Both the position numbers and the translations under genes were made by a program. This document shows positions 17,489 to 25,993 of a stretch of DNA of 64,000 nt, piece after piece. Numbering within the stretch: the stretch's first letter is position 1; each line of letters starts with the position of its first letter. Below the pieces are notes generated by a model. It ran no database searches. It was not told the DNA's origin and was given only the letters and a program-made list of their open reading frames with translations. Location of the stretch: positions 558,001 through 622,000 of the forward strand of contig CAWGNS010000007.1 of assembly GCA_963824095.1 (NCBI GenBank). Direction: 5' to 3'. This DNA is from JBBDWJ01 sp963824095 (lineage in GTDB: Bacteria; Acidobacteriota; Terriglobia; Bryobacterales; UBA6623).

Positions 17489-20400
17489 CTAGTCGCCTCG
17501 GCCGTTCGGGTGGCAAGCCAGACAGTTGGCGCTGTTGTAGACGTAGTTGCGGACGCCGCGGTGCTGGTCGTCCATGCGAGTCTGCGAATGCTCGTGACAG
17601 TTAAGGCACGAGAAGCTGGCGTAATTGGCTGAGTTCGTGTGGCATTCGTTGCACGTACTCCATTTGCCCCGGTGCGCGCCGGAATAGATCGGGAAGGAGT
17701 GATTGAACGTCGCGCCGGTCCACGTCGTGGTGGTGTGGCAGGTTTGGCAACTCGTCGGGAACCCTGCGGCGGCGTGGTTCGGATTCGTGACGCTGTCGTA
17801 CTCGGAGCGGTGGCAGGAGTAGCAGTCTTTGGGCGTGCCGCTGAAAACGTTGTTGACGTGGCAGTTCGCGCAGGCGACGTTCTGATGCGAACCGGTCAGC
17901 GGAAACGCGGTCGTGCTGTGGTTGAACGTAGCGCCCTCCCAGCGGGTCGTGCTGTGGCAGACACGGCAATCCTGCGGGAATCCGGCGGCGGCGTGGTTCG
18001 GATTCGTCGCCCGGTTGTAGTCATCCAGATGACAGGAACTACATGCGGAGTTGAGGCCCGCGAATTGGCCGTTCTTGTGGCACGTGCTGCACGCTACGGA
18101 AGTGTGCGCGCCCGTGAGCGCGAATCCGGTCGTGGAATGGTTGAACGTCGCGCCCTGCCAGCCTGAAGTCGAATGGCAGACGGAGCAGTCTTGCGGAAAG
18201 CCGGCGGCGGCATGATTCGGGTTGCTGGTGTTGTTGTAGTCGGTCAGGTGACAGGAGGCGCAATCCTTCGGCGTACCGGCAAAGCGGTTGCCGGCGTGGC
18301 ATTGGGAGCATTGCACGCTGGTGTGCGCCCCGGTCAAAGGAAAGCTGGTGGCTGTGCTGTGGTTGAACGTCGCTCCCTGCCATCTCTGTGTCGTATGGCA
18401 TAGTGTGCAGTTTTGCGGGAAACCCGCCGCGGCGTGGTTCGGGTTGGTCGTACCGTTGTAATCGGTGAGATGGCACGAGGAGCAGGCCGTCGGCGTCCCC
18501 GCGAACTTATTGCCGGCATGACATTGGGTGCAGCCGACGCTAGTGTGCGCCCCGGTCAAAGGAAAGCTCGTCGCGGTGTTGTGGTTAAATGTCGCTCCCT
18601 GCCATCTTTGGGTCGTGTGGCACAGCGTGCAGTTCTGTGAGAAGTTGGCCGCCACGTGGTTCGGATTCGTGGTGCCCTGGAAGTCAGCCAGGTGACACGA
18701 TGCGCATTCAATCGAGAGGCCGCTGTACTTGCCGCCGACGTGGCACTGCGTGCAGTCCACCTGGGCGTGAGCGCCCGTCAGTGCGAATCGCGTCAGCCCA
18801 TGGTCAAACTTGGCCCCCTGCCACTGTGCCGTGGTGTGGCAGACCGTACAGTCCTGCGGAAAACCAGCGCTGACGTGATTGGGATTCGTTGTCGCCTGGA
18901 AATCTTTCAGGTGACACGAAGCGCAGTCGGTTGCCAGTCCGCTGTACTTCCCACCGACATGGCACTGCGCGCAGTCCACCTGGGCGTGCGCCCCGGTCAG
19001 CGCGAATTTCGTCAGGCTGTGGTCGAACTTCGCCCCCTGCCATCTCTGCGTCGTATGGCAGACAGTGCAGTTCTGCGAGAAGTTTGCCGCAACGTGATTG
19101 GGATTCGTTGTCGCCTGGAAATCTTTCAAGTGGCACGACGCGCAATCGGTCGCCAGCCCACTGTACTTGCCACCGATATGGCACTGCGTGCAATCCACCT
19201 GGGCATGGGCCCCCGTCAGCGCGAACTTCGTCAGGCTGTGGTCGAACTTCGCCCCCTGCCATTGGGCCGTGGTGTGGCAAATGGTGCAGTCCTGCGGGAA
19301 ATTGGCCGTGACGTGATTGGGATTCGTCGTCGCCTGGAAATCTTTGAGGTGGCACGACGCGCAATCGGTCGCCAGCCCACTGTACTTGCCACCAACATGG
19401 CACTGCGTGCAATCCACCTGGGCGTGCGCCCCGGTCAGCGCAAATTTCGTCAGCCCATGGTCGAACTTCGCCCCCTGCCATTGCGCCGTCGTGTGGCAAA
19501 TCGTGCAGTCCTGCGGGAAGTTGGCTGTGACGTGATTGGGATTGGTCGTCGCCTGGAAATCTTTGAGGTGGCACGACGCGCAATCGGTCAGCAGTCCGCT
19601 GAACTTCCCACCAACATGGCACTGCGTGCAGTCCACCTGGGCATGCGCCCCGGTCAGCGGAAACTTGGTCAGCCCGTGGTCGAACTTCGCCCCCTGCCAT
19701 TGCGCCGTCGTGTGACACAGCGTGCAGTCCTGCGGGAAGTTGGCCGTGATGTGGTTGGGGTTGGTCGTCGTCTGGAAATCTTTCAGGTGGCACGATGCGC
19801 AATCTGTCGCTAGCCCGCTGTACTTGCCGCCGACATGGCACTGCGTGCAGTCCACCCGAGCGTGAGCACCCGTCAGCGCAAATTGCGTCAACCCATGGTC
19901 GAACTTCGCCCCCTGCCATTGCGCCGTGCCGTGACAGAGCGTGCAGTCCTGAGGAAAGCTCGCCGTGACATGGTTCGGGTTGGTCGTTCTACGGAAGTCC
20001 TCCAGATGGCACGAAGCGCAGTCGACGGCGAGACCGCTGTATTTCCCGCCTACGTGACACTGCGCGCAGTCCACGCGGGAGTGCGCCCCGGTGAGAGGAA
20101 ACCGGGTCTGCGTGTGATCGAACTTTGCCCCTTGCCACTGCGCTGTCGTGTGACAGAGAGTGCAATTTTGGGAAAAGCCGCTTGCGACGTGATTGGGGTT
20201 GTCCGTTCTCTGAAAGTCGTTCAGGTGGCAGCCGACGCACTCCTTGGGGGTCGAGCTGAATTGTCCACCGGCATGGCACTGGACGCAGAGTACCGTGGCG
20301 TGGCCCCCAGTCAGGTCGAACCCTGTTTGGCTGTGGTCGAACTTCGCCCCCTGCCACTGCGCCGTGGAATGGCAGAGCGTGCAGTCCTGTGAAAAACCGC

Positions 20401-21913
20401 TCTTGACGTGGTTCGGATTGTCCGCCTTCTGGAAATCGCTCAGATGGCAGCCGACACATTGCTGGGGCGCGGAGCGGAATGGACCGCCGGTATGGCACTC
20501 GGAGCACTGCACCTTCGCGTGGCTACCGGTTAGCTCAAATCCGGTCTGGCTGTGGTCGAACTTCGCGCCGGTCCACTGTTGGGTCGTGTGGCATTGGATG
20601 CAATCTTTGACAAAACCGGCCTCGACGTGATTCGGATTGCTGGTGGCATCGAAATCCTTTTCGTGGCACGAGACACAGTCGGCCGGGATTCCGCTGAATT
20701 GCCCGCCGTTGTGGCATTGCGAGCATTCGACGCTGGCATGGGCCCCCGTCAACGAAAAACGCGTCAGGTTGTGGTCAAACTTCGCCCCGGTCCACGCCGT
20801 GGTCGTATGGCAGTTTTCGCATTGCAGCGGAAAGTTCCCCTTGCGGTGGTCCGGATTCGTCGTGCGCTCGAAGTCCGCCGTATGGCAGCCGGCGCATTCC
20901 TGGGGCGTCGACGCAAACCTCCCGCCCGAATGGCAAGAGCTACACTCGACCTTCGCATGCGCGCCAACGAGGGGGAAATTCGTCCGCGTGCTGTGGTCAA
21001 ACGCTGCGCCCTCCCAGTTCAACAGGCTGTGGCAGGTCGAGCAGTCATGGGGGAAGCCAGCCTCGGCGTGATTGGGATTGGTGGTCGAATGGAACTCCTT
21101 GGCATGGCAGCCAAAACAGTCCGTCGAGACCCCCTGGAACTGGCCGCCGACATGGCAGGCATTGCACTCCACTTGAGCGTGTGCCCCTTGTAGGGCAAAG
21201 CGCGTGAAGCGCGCGTGGTCGAACCGCGCGTTCTGCCACTGGTCCATCCCGTGGCACTGCTCGCAGGTAGTCGGAAAGCCCGCCGCCACGTGGTTCACGC
21301 TACGGGTCGACTGGTAATCCTTCAGATGGCAGCCCACGCAGTCGGTGCTGAGGCCGGTAAAGACCCCTGTGGCCGCCCCACTATGGCAAGCTTCACATTC
21401 GACGGCGGCGTGGGCTCCCATTAACGGGAAACGATTCTGGTGCTGGCGAAGGCTCTGCTGAGCGGACTCCCAACCCCGCACGGTATGGCAATCCTCGCAA
21501 CGCGCCCCGAACTGCTGGCGATGCACGTCCGCATGGCAGTCGGCGCAATTCGACCCGACGTTGCTGAAAACCATCTGCCGGTGGCAGCGGCTGCAGGCGA
21601 CCCCTTGGTGCAATCCTCGCAGCGGGAACCGGGTTTCCGTGTTGTGGTTGAATTCCGGAGCCGCCCGGATGGGCGACCAACTCGTTGTCGTATGGCAGTT
21701 CTGGCAAGGCATGGCGAGCGGGCCGTGCGGATTACGCACAGATCCCCGCGATGACTGCTGAGCCGCGAGGCCCGCGCCGCTCCATGCAAACAGTACTAGG
21801 AGAATCGCTATTCTGCGAACGAGACCGTACCCCGTCTCGACCCGCCTGACAGCACTCTGTCGAGAATCACCGCTTACTTCCAAGTTGCGCCGTTCTAAGG
21901 ACCTTCCGCGCAC
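17489..21913 (-). CDS. Giant multihaem c-type cytochrome, 58 CXXCH motifs in tandem units
   Basis: The start is uncertain. The frame is open to 22093; GTG 21913 or TTG 21883 place the signal peptide (RRIAILLVLFAWSGAGLAAQ) sensibly. I count 58 CXXCH motifs: 6 in an N-terminal cap, 16 tandem units of about 73 residues with three each (48), and 4 in a C-terminal cap. Each unit has the order CxxCH-TTxxW-xGAxFDH-xxxFxLTGAH-CxxCH-GG-CxxCH-xDF-TNPNH. The three extra conserved histidines (FDH, GAH, NPNH) could supply distal ligands, giving bis-His haems. The middle units, about 18.8-19.9 kb, are nearly identical at DNA level with a 219-bp period, which indicates recent tandem duplication. The protein is exported and should form a long haem wire. 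Confidence 0.95.
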   Translation of the reverse strand: MRGRSLERRNLEVSGDSRQSAVRRVETGYGLVRRIAILLVLFAWSGAGLAAQQSSRGSVRNPHGPLAMPCQNCHTTTSWSPIRAAPEFNHNTETRFPLRGLHQGVACSRCHRQMVFSNVGSNCADCHADVHRQQFGARCEDCHTVRGWESAQQSLRQHQNRFPLMGAHAAVECEACHSGAATGVFTGLSTDCVGCHLKDYQSTRSVNHVAAGFPTTCEQCHGMDQWQNARFDHARFTRFALQGAHAQVECNACHVGGQFQGVSTDCFGCHAKEFHSTTNPNHAEAGFPHDCSTCHSLLNWEGAAFDHSTRTNFPLVGAHAKVECSSCHSGGRFASTPQECAGCHTADFERTTNPDHRKGNFPLQCENCHTTTAWTGAKFDHNLTRFSLTGAHASVECSQCHNGGQFSGIPADCVSCHEKDFDATSNPNHVEAGFVKDCIQCHTTQQWTGAKFDHSQTGFELTGSHAKVQCSECHTGGPFRSAPQQCVGCHLSDFQKADNPNHVKSGFSQDCTLCHSTAQWQGAKFDHSQTGFDLTGGHATVLCVQCHAGGQFSSTPKECVGCHLNDFQRTDNPNHVASGFSQNCTLCHTTAQWQGAKFDHTQTRFPLTGAHSRVDCAQCHVGGKYSGLAVDCASCHLEDFRRTTNPNHVTASFPQDCTLCHGTAQWQGAKFDHGLTQFALTGAHARVDCTQCHVGGKYSGLATDCASCHLKDFQTTTNPNHITANFPQDCTLCHTTAQWQGAKFDHGLTKFPLTGAHAQVDCTQCHVGGKFSGLLTDCASCHLKDFQATTNPNHVTANFPQDCTICHTTAQWQGAKFDHGLTKFALTGAHAQVDCTQCHVGGKYSGLATDCASCHLKDFQATTNPNHVTANFPQDCTICHTTAQWQGAKFDHSLTKFALTGAHAQVDCTQCHIGGKYSGLATDCASCHLKDFQATTNPNHVAANFSQNCTVCHTTQRWQGAKFDHSLTKFALTGAHAQVDCAQCHVGGKYSGLATDCASCHLKDFQATTNPNHVSAGFPQDCTVCHTTAQWQGAKFDHGLTRFALTGAHAQVDCTQCHVGGKYSGLSIECASCHLADFQGTTNPNHVAANFSQNCTLCHTTQRWQGATFNHNTATSFPLTGAHTSVGCTQCHAGNKFAGTPTACSSCHLTDYNGTTNPNHAAAGFPQNCTLCHTTQRWQGATFNHSTATSFPLTGAHTSVQCSQCHAGNRFAGTPKDCASCHLTDYNNTSNPNHAAAGFPQDCSVCHSTSGWQGATFNHSTTGFALTGAHTSVACSTCHKNGQFAGLNSACSSCHLDDYNRATNPNHAAAGFPQDCRVCHSTTRWEGATFNHSTTAFPLTGSHQNVACANCHVNNVFSGTPKDCYSCHRSEYDSVTNPNHAAAGFPTSCQTCHTTTTWTGATFNHSFPIYSGAHRGKWSTCNECHTNSANYASFSCLNCHEHSQTRMDDQHRGVRNYVYNSANCLACHPNGRGD
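18650..20160 (-). repeat. Tandem 219-bp coding repeats (three-haem units)
   Basis: Near-identical blocks recur every 219 bp; the string GCACGACGCGCAATCGGTC recurs near 19134 and 19353 and, with small changes, near 18915, 19572 and 19792. The repeats are in frame inside the giant cytochrome gene. Identity falls off toward both ends of the gene, as expected if the centre was amplified last by unequal recombination. Confidence 0.85.
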
Positions 21914-22300
21914 AACAGTGCGCGAAGCATGGCGGGATGTGCGGAACGGATCGTCCTCAAGGCATTCTTGGTTCCATTCCTGTTCATAACGCGGTGAACG
22001 TCGGCAGTGCCCACTCGCCGGTTGAGCATCGGCCGTGAGGTCGTATTCCGCGCGGCACCCGAATGCCACCCCGAAGGGAGGGCTCCTGGACACTACGGGA
22101 AGCAGTGTTGCCGGCGCAAATCAGCAGGATTGGTTGGTCTTTTGAGGATCGCGGTTCACCAAAGCCCGCCCAAGTTTGCGGCTGGCGCTCGCCCAGCCGA
22201 GGTAGGGCTTGCGGTGATACTACTTGTCGTGATCAAACGACACGACGAGAGGAGCGAAGGGCCGGGAAGCGTGCCGCAATGATACTGCTTGGTCGGGAAA
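21914..22300. other. Space between the two cytochrome genes
   Basis: The first 180 bases could belong to the 58-haem gene if an upstream start is used (open to 22093). The remaining 207 bases have no supported gene. They may carry an internal promoter or untranslated leader. A GCGCACAACAGTGCGC palindrome lies near 21909-21924. Confidence 0.5.
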
Positions 22301-24373
22301 TTATTTCGTACCCGGGAAATTTTTTCTAAGTCGTTCTTCGGAATGACACGCGGCGCATTCTCGCGGCGTTCCTCGATATGTCGTGACCCGACGCCCATTT
22401 GCGCGTACCGTCGCGAGATGACATCGACCACAAGCGACACGTTCGTGGGCTCCGGTGAGCGAAAAGGAGGAGTACCTTTCGTGATCGAACTTCGTTTGCT
22501 TCCACTCCACGGGTGTATGACATTCGCCGCAGTCGGCCGCCACTCCATTGCGGTCGAACTGGCCGGCGTGTACGTCCTCATGGCAACCGGAGCACGCCTC
22601 GGGAGCAGAGCTGAACATCACGTCCCGGATTCCGGCCTGCGGTCCTGCATTCCGGTGGCATTCAACGCACGCGACGCGTTGGTGCGCGCCCGCCAACGGG
22701 AAGGTTGTCTTCGCATGGTCGAATCCGGCCGTTTCTTTCCACGATCTCTCCGTGTGGCAGCCGGCGCAGCGGAGATCCGCGGCGACATTTCGCGACAGCG
22801 AGCTTGTAGCGCGGAACTGTTGCCCGTGAGGATCCTCATGACAAACAGGGCAAGAGAAATCGTCGAATCGGAACCGTCCGTGTACCTGCGAGGACGCCTT
22901 GCCTTGGTGACACTCCATGCAGGCGACCGCCCGGTGTCCCCCGGCCAGAGCAAAGCGAGTTTTTGTGTGATCGCCTGCGGAGAACGTGGACGGCTGAAAC
23001 CCGTCAACGGTGTGGCAGTCCTCGCAGCGGTCAGAGTGCGGCTGGCCCGAGAACTGTCCCGCGTGCTCGTCCTTGTGGCATGCGTGGCATTGGTCATGGC
23101 CGATGCGATACTTCGTATCTCTGCCGGCTGGTACGTGGCACTGGTCGCAGCGGACCTCGCGGTGCTTTCCCAACAGCGGATAAGCCGTTTCCTGATGACT
23201 GGCCATCGTGAACAACGCGGGTTTGAATCCCTTTTCGTCATGACAGGATGCGCAGTCGCCGCCGTCAGGGCGGTCCCGAAACTGACCTTTGTGGGGATCG
23301 GGAGTGTGGCAGTCCATGCAGCGTTCGTGAGCAACCGCGTCGCTGAACCGAGCACTGAGATGACACTTGGAGCAAGCCACTTCGCTATGCTTGCCGGCCA
23401 GAGGAAAACGTGTCGCCGAGTGATCGAAACGGATCTGTCCTCCCGGTTGCCAATTCACCGTCGTGTGGCAACTCTCGCAGGATTGTCGGAACGCCCCCTG
23501 GTGGGGATCCCGATGGCACTCGGCGCAGGAATTTCGATCGTCCATCACATAGCGCGTGAACGGATCTGGCCCTTCGGTGCGCGCATGGCATTCTGCGCAG
23601 GTCACGGTCACGTGCCGGCCCGTGAGCGAGAAATGAGCACGGCTGTGATCAAATCGCGACGCCGGCTTCCAGGCGTTGGAGTCGTGACATCGCGCGCAAT
23701 CCTCGCCGAGCTGGCCGCGGTGCTCGTCTTTATGGCAGGTGGTACAAGCCGTCGAGAGCCCAAGGAAGGTCCGGTTAGGGTCCCGAACCTTGATCGTCTG
23801 TAACTCCGCCGGCGAGACGTGAGCGGCGTTGTGGCACTTTTCACAGGCCAGGCCCGCGTGCTTGCCTTCGAGCCGGTAGCCCGCTTCCTCGTGCCGGAAC
23901 GTCTGCCCCTCCGGCCAGTGAACGATGGCAAATTCTCGCCCGAAGTGCTCGGTGTGGCAAGCCGCGCAGTCGCGCCCCTCCTTGGATAGATCCGCGACGC
24001 GCGCATGATAGCCGTGTTTCGCGTCGATGCGCTGCTGGATCTCTTTGTGGCAGCTTGCGCACTGAAAGCGGCGCGTGCCAAGGCCAAACGAGTGGCAGTT
24101 GGTGCATTGGGTCGGCCCATCCAGCGATTCGTGCGCCGCCGACAAAGGGCCCGGGGAAATCTGGGCCACCGATGCGACAGACACGAATAGGCTGATGAAA
24201 ACGAGAAGAATAGTGCGCTGGCCTGACCAGCGGGTAAGCCTCCGTGCACCTTCCTCTGACCGGATATGCGTTCCGGAGATGAGCCGTCGCGGGGAGTAGT
24301 CCTCTAGATGATGATCCAAGAGCTTGGCGGCCCTTTCCCGATAGACCGTCGCTGCTAGCACGCTGAGGGCCAA
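22301..24373 (-). CDS. Multihaem c-type cytochrome, 23 CXXCH motifs (first gene of operon)
   Basis: Up to 690 residues. In-frame starts are TTG 24373, GTG 24361 and TTG 24319, and none has a clear ribosome site. The hydrophobic export segment (ILLVFISLFVSVASVAQ) ends near residue 70. I count 23 CXXCH motifs spread over about 600 residues. Recurrent patterns are CxxCHxDxHxGQF, FDHxxxxFxLxGxH and a following CxxCH, related to but less regular than the tandem units of its neighbour. Conserved spare histidines (FDH, GKH/GAH, DPH/DEH) again suggest bis-His ligation. It is the first gene of the apparent operon and probably works as the periplasmic or extracellular partner of the 58-haem protein. 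Confidence 0.93.
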   Translation of the reverse strand: MALSVLAATVYRERAAKLLDHHLEDYSPRRLISGTHIRSEEGARRLTRWSGQRTILLVFISLFVSVASVAQISPGPLSAAHESLDGPTQCTNCHSFGLGTRRFQCASCHKEIQQRIDAKHGYHARVADLSKEGRDCAACHTEHFGREFAIVHWPEGQTFRHEEAGYRLEGKHAGLACEKCHNAAHVSPAELQTIKVRDPNRTFLGLSTACTTCHKDEHRGQLGEDCARCHDSNAWKPASRFDHSRAHFSLTGRHVTVTCAECHARTEGPDPFTRYVMDDRNSCAECHRDPHQGAFRQSCESCHTTVNWQPGGQIRFDHSATRFPLAGKHSEVACSKCHLSARFSDAVAHERCMDCHTPDPHKGQFRDRPDGGDCASCHDEKGFKPALFTMASHQETAYPLLGKHREVRCDQCHVPAGRDTKYRIGHDQCHACHKDEHAGQFSGQPHSDRCEDCHTVDGFQPSTFSAGDHTKTRFALAGGHRAVACMECHQGKASSQVHGRFRFDDFSCPVCHEDPHGQQFRATSSLSRNVAADLRCAGCHTERSWKETAGFDHAKTTFPLAGAHQRVACVECHRNAGPQAGIRDVMFSSAPEACSGCHEDVHAGQFDRNGVAADCGECHTPVEWKQTKFDHERYSSFSLTGAHERVACGRCHLATVRANGRRVTTYRGTPRECAACHSEERLRKNFPGTK

Positions 24374-24527
24374 AGCATTTGGCGGTGCGCAATACGAGCG
24401 GAGGGCCGTGCAATGAGGAAAGGTTGCGTGACGATCAACCTAACGATCACAGCCCCCGGAGTTCCGAACCGCAAACGAGATCTGGACGCCCTGGGCGTGG
24501 TAATCGATGATCCTACCCAAACAGACT
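24374..24527. other. Probable promoter region of the multihaem operon and edge of a decayed island
   Basis: This region lies directly upstream of the 23-haem gene and should contain the operon promoter. I see no convincing -35/-10 pair. It grades into mobile-element debris on the right. Confidence 0.4.
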
Positions 24528-24776
24528 CATACCAGACGTCGGACCGCGCTTGCTCTCAGTTGGTTGAACCAAGCGGAGATCGAGATCGACTTGTTCTCGC
24601 GGCAATGTTTGGGGAAGCGGCGCGTCGCCGACCTGGTGACGCTGCGCCGCGAAGCGGCTGCCTGGAACCGCCGGATCAACCACAAGCAGGTAATACTCGA
24701 CTGGCGATTCGACCGCAAAACCGCACGCTGCAAGTTCGGTTACAAAAGACCACGTATCACCCGGTCAAAGAAGTAG
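24528..24776 (+). pseudogene. IS630-family transposase C-terminal fragment
   Basis: The translation SWLNQAEIEIDLFSRQCLGK, then RRVADLVTLRREAAAWNRRIN and WRFDRKTARCKFGYK matches the C-terminal region of IS630/ISRj-type transposases (DDE end: HASWLNQVEIEIGIFSRQCLGKR). The first two thirds of the gene, with the first two catalytic acids, are absent. It ends with a stop at 24774-24776. No intact terminal inverted repeats were seen. It is a dead relic beside a decayed group II intron. Confidence 0.8.
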
Positions 24777-25024
24777 CCCGCTTCTCTCACACAGAATCGG
24801 AGCGAGAGGCGGGAGAAGGCCGTGGATACGAGGCGCGCGCCGCTTGGCGCGCGGAGGCGTACTGGGCAGTACGTTGAGCACGGCAAGCAAGCGCAACGAA
24901 GTAGACCCGGCCTTATCCCGCCTCGATTCTGTGGGGGAGTCGAGGATGGACGTGGTGGCTCTAGATCGGAGGAATTGCGGTTGCCGGCGGCTTTCGCCGT
25001 GATGCCGGTGTCTCAGTTCCGATC
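24777..25024. other. Gene-free debris between mobile-element remnants
   Basis: No supported gene. The minus-strand sequence downstream of the intron domain V runs into this space, so it may include the intron's 3' end and its exon junction; the exact boundary could not be placed. Confidence 0.4.
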
Positions 25025-25440
25025 ATGACTCCGTTTCCCATCCCCGCTCATCAAACCGGACGTGTGGATTTCCCGCATCCGGCTTTCCGACTGGCTTCAC
25101 CGCAAAGCTTTCGGCGGAGGGCCAATGTGGACATGACGTAGGCGTAGAACGCTGAGTTCGCCATAGACCACTGCGTCTGAGAATCGACCGGTGCCTCGCG
25201 ATTGCACCTGATGGCCTCGTCAGAAAGTCGCGCACGCGTTGATAGACGTGATTGTCGACCGCCCGATACGCGGGCACCCGGGTTCCCTGGCTGAAGTAAC
25301 CCGAACACCCTCTCAGAATCTGATTCAGGCGGTCAGGATGTCCTCGCGGTAAATCTTGTCGTAGAGCAGGTAGAAGCGGTAGTCCGGCTCTGCTTTAGCT
25401 TTCCGATACAGCTTCCTCTGAAGCATCCGGATCTTGATTG
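25025..25440 (-). pseudogene. Gutted group II intron with reverse-transcriptase/maturase remnants
   Basis: Read on the minus strand, an N-terminal maturase segment (IRMLQRKLYRKAKAEPDYRF, then YLLYDKIYREDILTA) ends in a stop. It is followed within about 5 nt, in another frame, by a C-terminal segment (LNQILRGCSGYFSQGTRVPA, then YRAVDNHVYQRVRDFLTR). About 1 kb of the reverse-transcriptase core between them is missing. Further decayed C-terminal coding follows, and then a domain-V-like RNA hairpin. This is the order of a bacterial group II intron that has suffered one internal deletion. Confidence 0.8.
25053..25084 (-). ncRNA. Group II intron domain V-like hairpin
   Basis: The minus strand reads AGCCGGATGCGGGAAATCC followed by ACACGTCCGGTTT. 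The basal stem AGCCGGA/TCCGGTT carries the catalytic AGC triad, there is a bulge, and the distal stem closes a GAAA-type loop. Size (about 32-34 nt) and position downstream of maturase remnants fit domain V. Confidence 0.7.
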
Positions 25441-25586
25441 GTGTTTCCAGGCTCATCGCAGGAAACGGCGGCTTTCCTCCTGCGGGCGGCGCCGCGTTTC
25501 GGTTTACGGCCTACAATGCGGGAAGAGCCGCCCGGCCATTACGCCACATCGCGCGGGCTGCCGCCAAAGACCCGGACGCCGATCTT

Positions 25587-25853
25587 ATGTGCCGAAACAT
25601 CAGGACTCTGTTCAACTTCGATCCGCCCGCCAGCGACGAGGAGATTCGCGCGGCTTCGCTGCAGTTCGTCCGCAAGCTGAGCGGTTTCCAGAAGCCCTCG
25701 AAGGGCAACGCCGTGGTGTTTGAACGGGCCGTGGAGGATGTGTCGCGCATCGCCCGCGGTCTGATCGATTCGCTCGAGACGACGTCAACCCCGCGCAACC
25801 GCGAAATCGAGGCCGCCCGGGCCCGAGCGCGATCTGCCGAGCGCTTTCGCTAG
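25587..25853 (+). CDS. DUF2277 family protein
   Basis: 88 residues from the ATG at 25587. The opening MCRNIRTLFNFDPPASDEEI and AASLQFVRKLSGFQKPS are the signature of DUF2277, a small cytoplasmic bacterial family of unknown function, and members start exactly at this MCRN. The C-terminal NREIEAARARARSAERF is also conserved. The frame is open further upstream to 25434, but those residues do not belong to the family. It lies immediately beyond the intron relic. Confidence 0.92.
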   Translation: MCRNIRTLFNFDPPASDEEIRAASLQFVRKLSGFQKPSKGNAVVFERAVEDVSRIARGLIDSLETTSTPRNREIEAARARARSAERFR

Positions 25854-25993
25854 TTTCGGGGAACACAGCGTCTGAGCAAGAAACCAGCAACGAAGCAACA
25901 AGCCAAACGGGCACGCGAGTTAACCGCCAACCACGCTGGGCTCGCACACAGATTTGCCCTGGCTGGCACAATAGAGAAACGGAGGTCGCTTCG

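Noticed and set aside
18656..19813. Plus-strand frame of 385 codons and similar repetitive frames within the cytochrome gene
   Set aside because: They mirror the tandem coding repeat on the other strand and encode repetitive Arg/Val-rich peptides without domains.
17489..21913. Regular repeats that could be mistaken for a CRISPR array
   Set aside because: The period is 219 bp, the repeats are in frame and translate to CXXCH modules; there are no short repeats with unique spacers and no cas genes.
24413..24877. 154-codon plus-strand frame in the mobile-element debris
   Set aside because: It overlaps the IS630 remnant in another frame and matches nothing; the IS630 frame explains the sequence.
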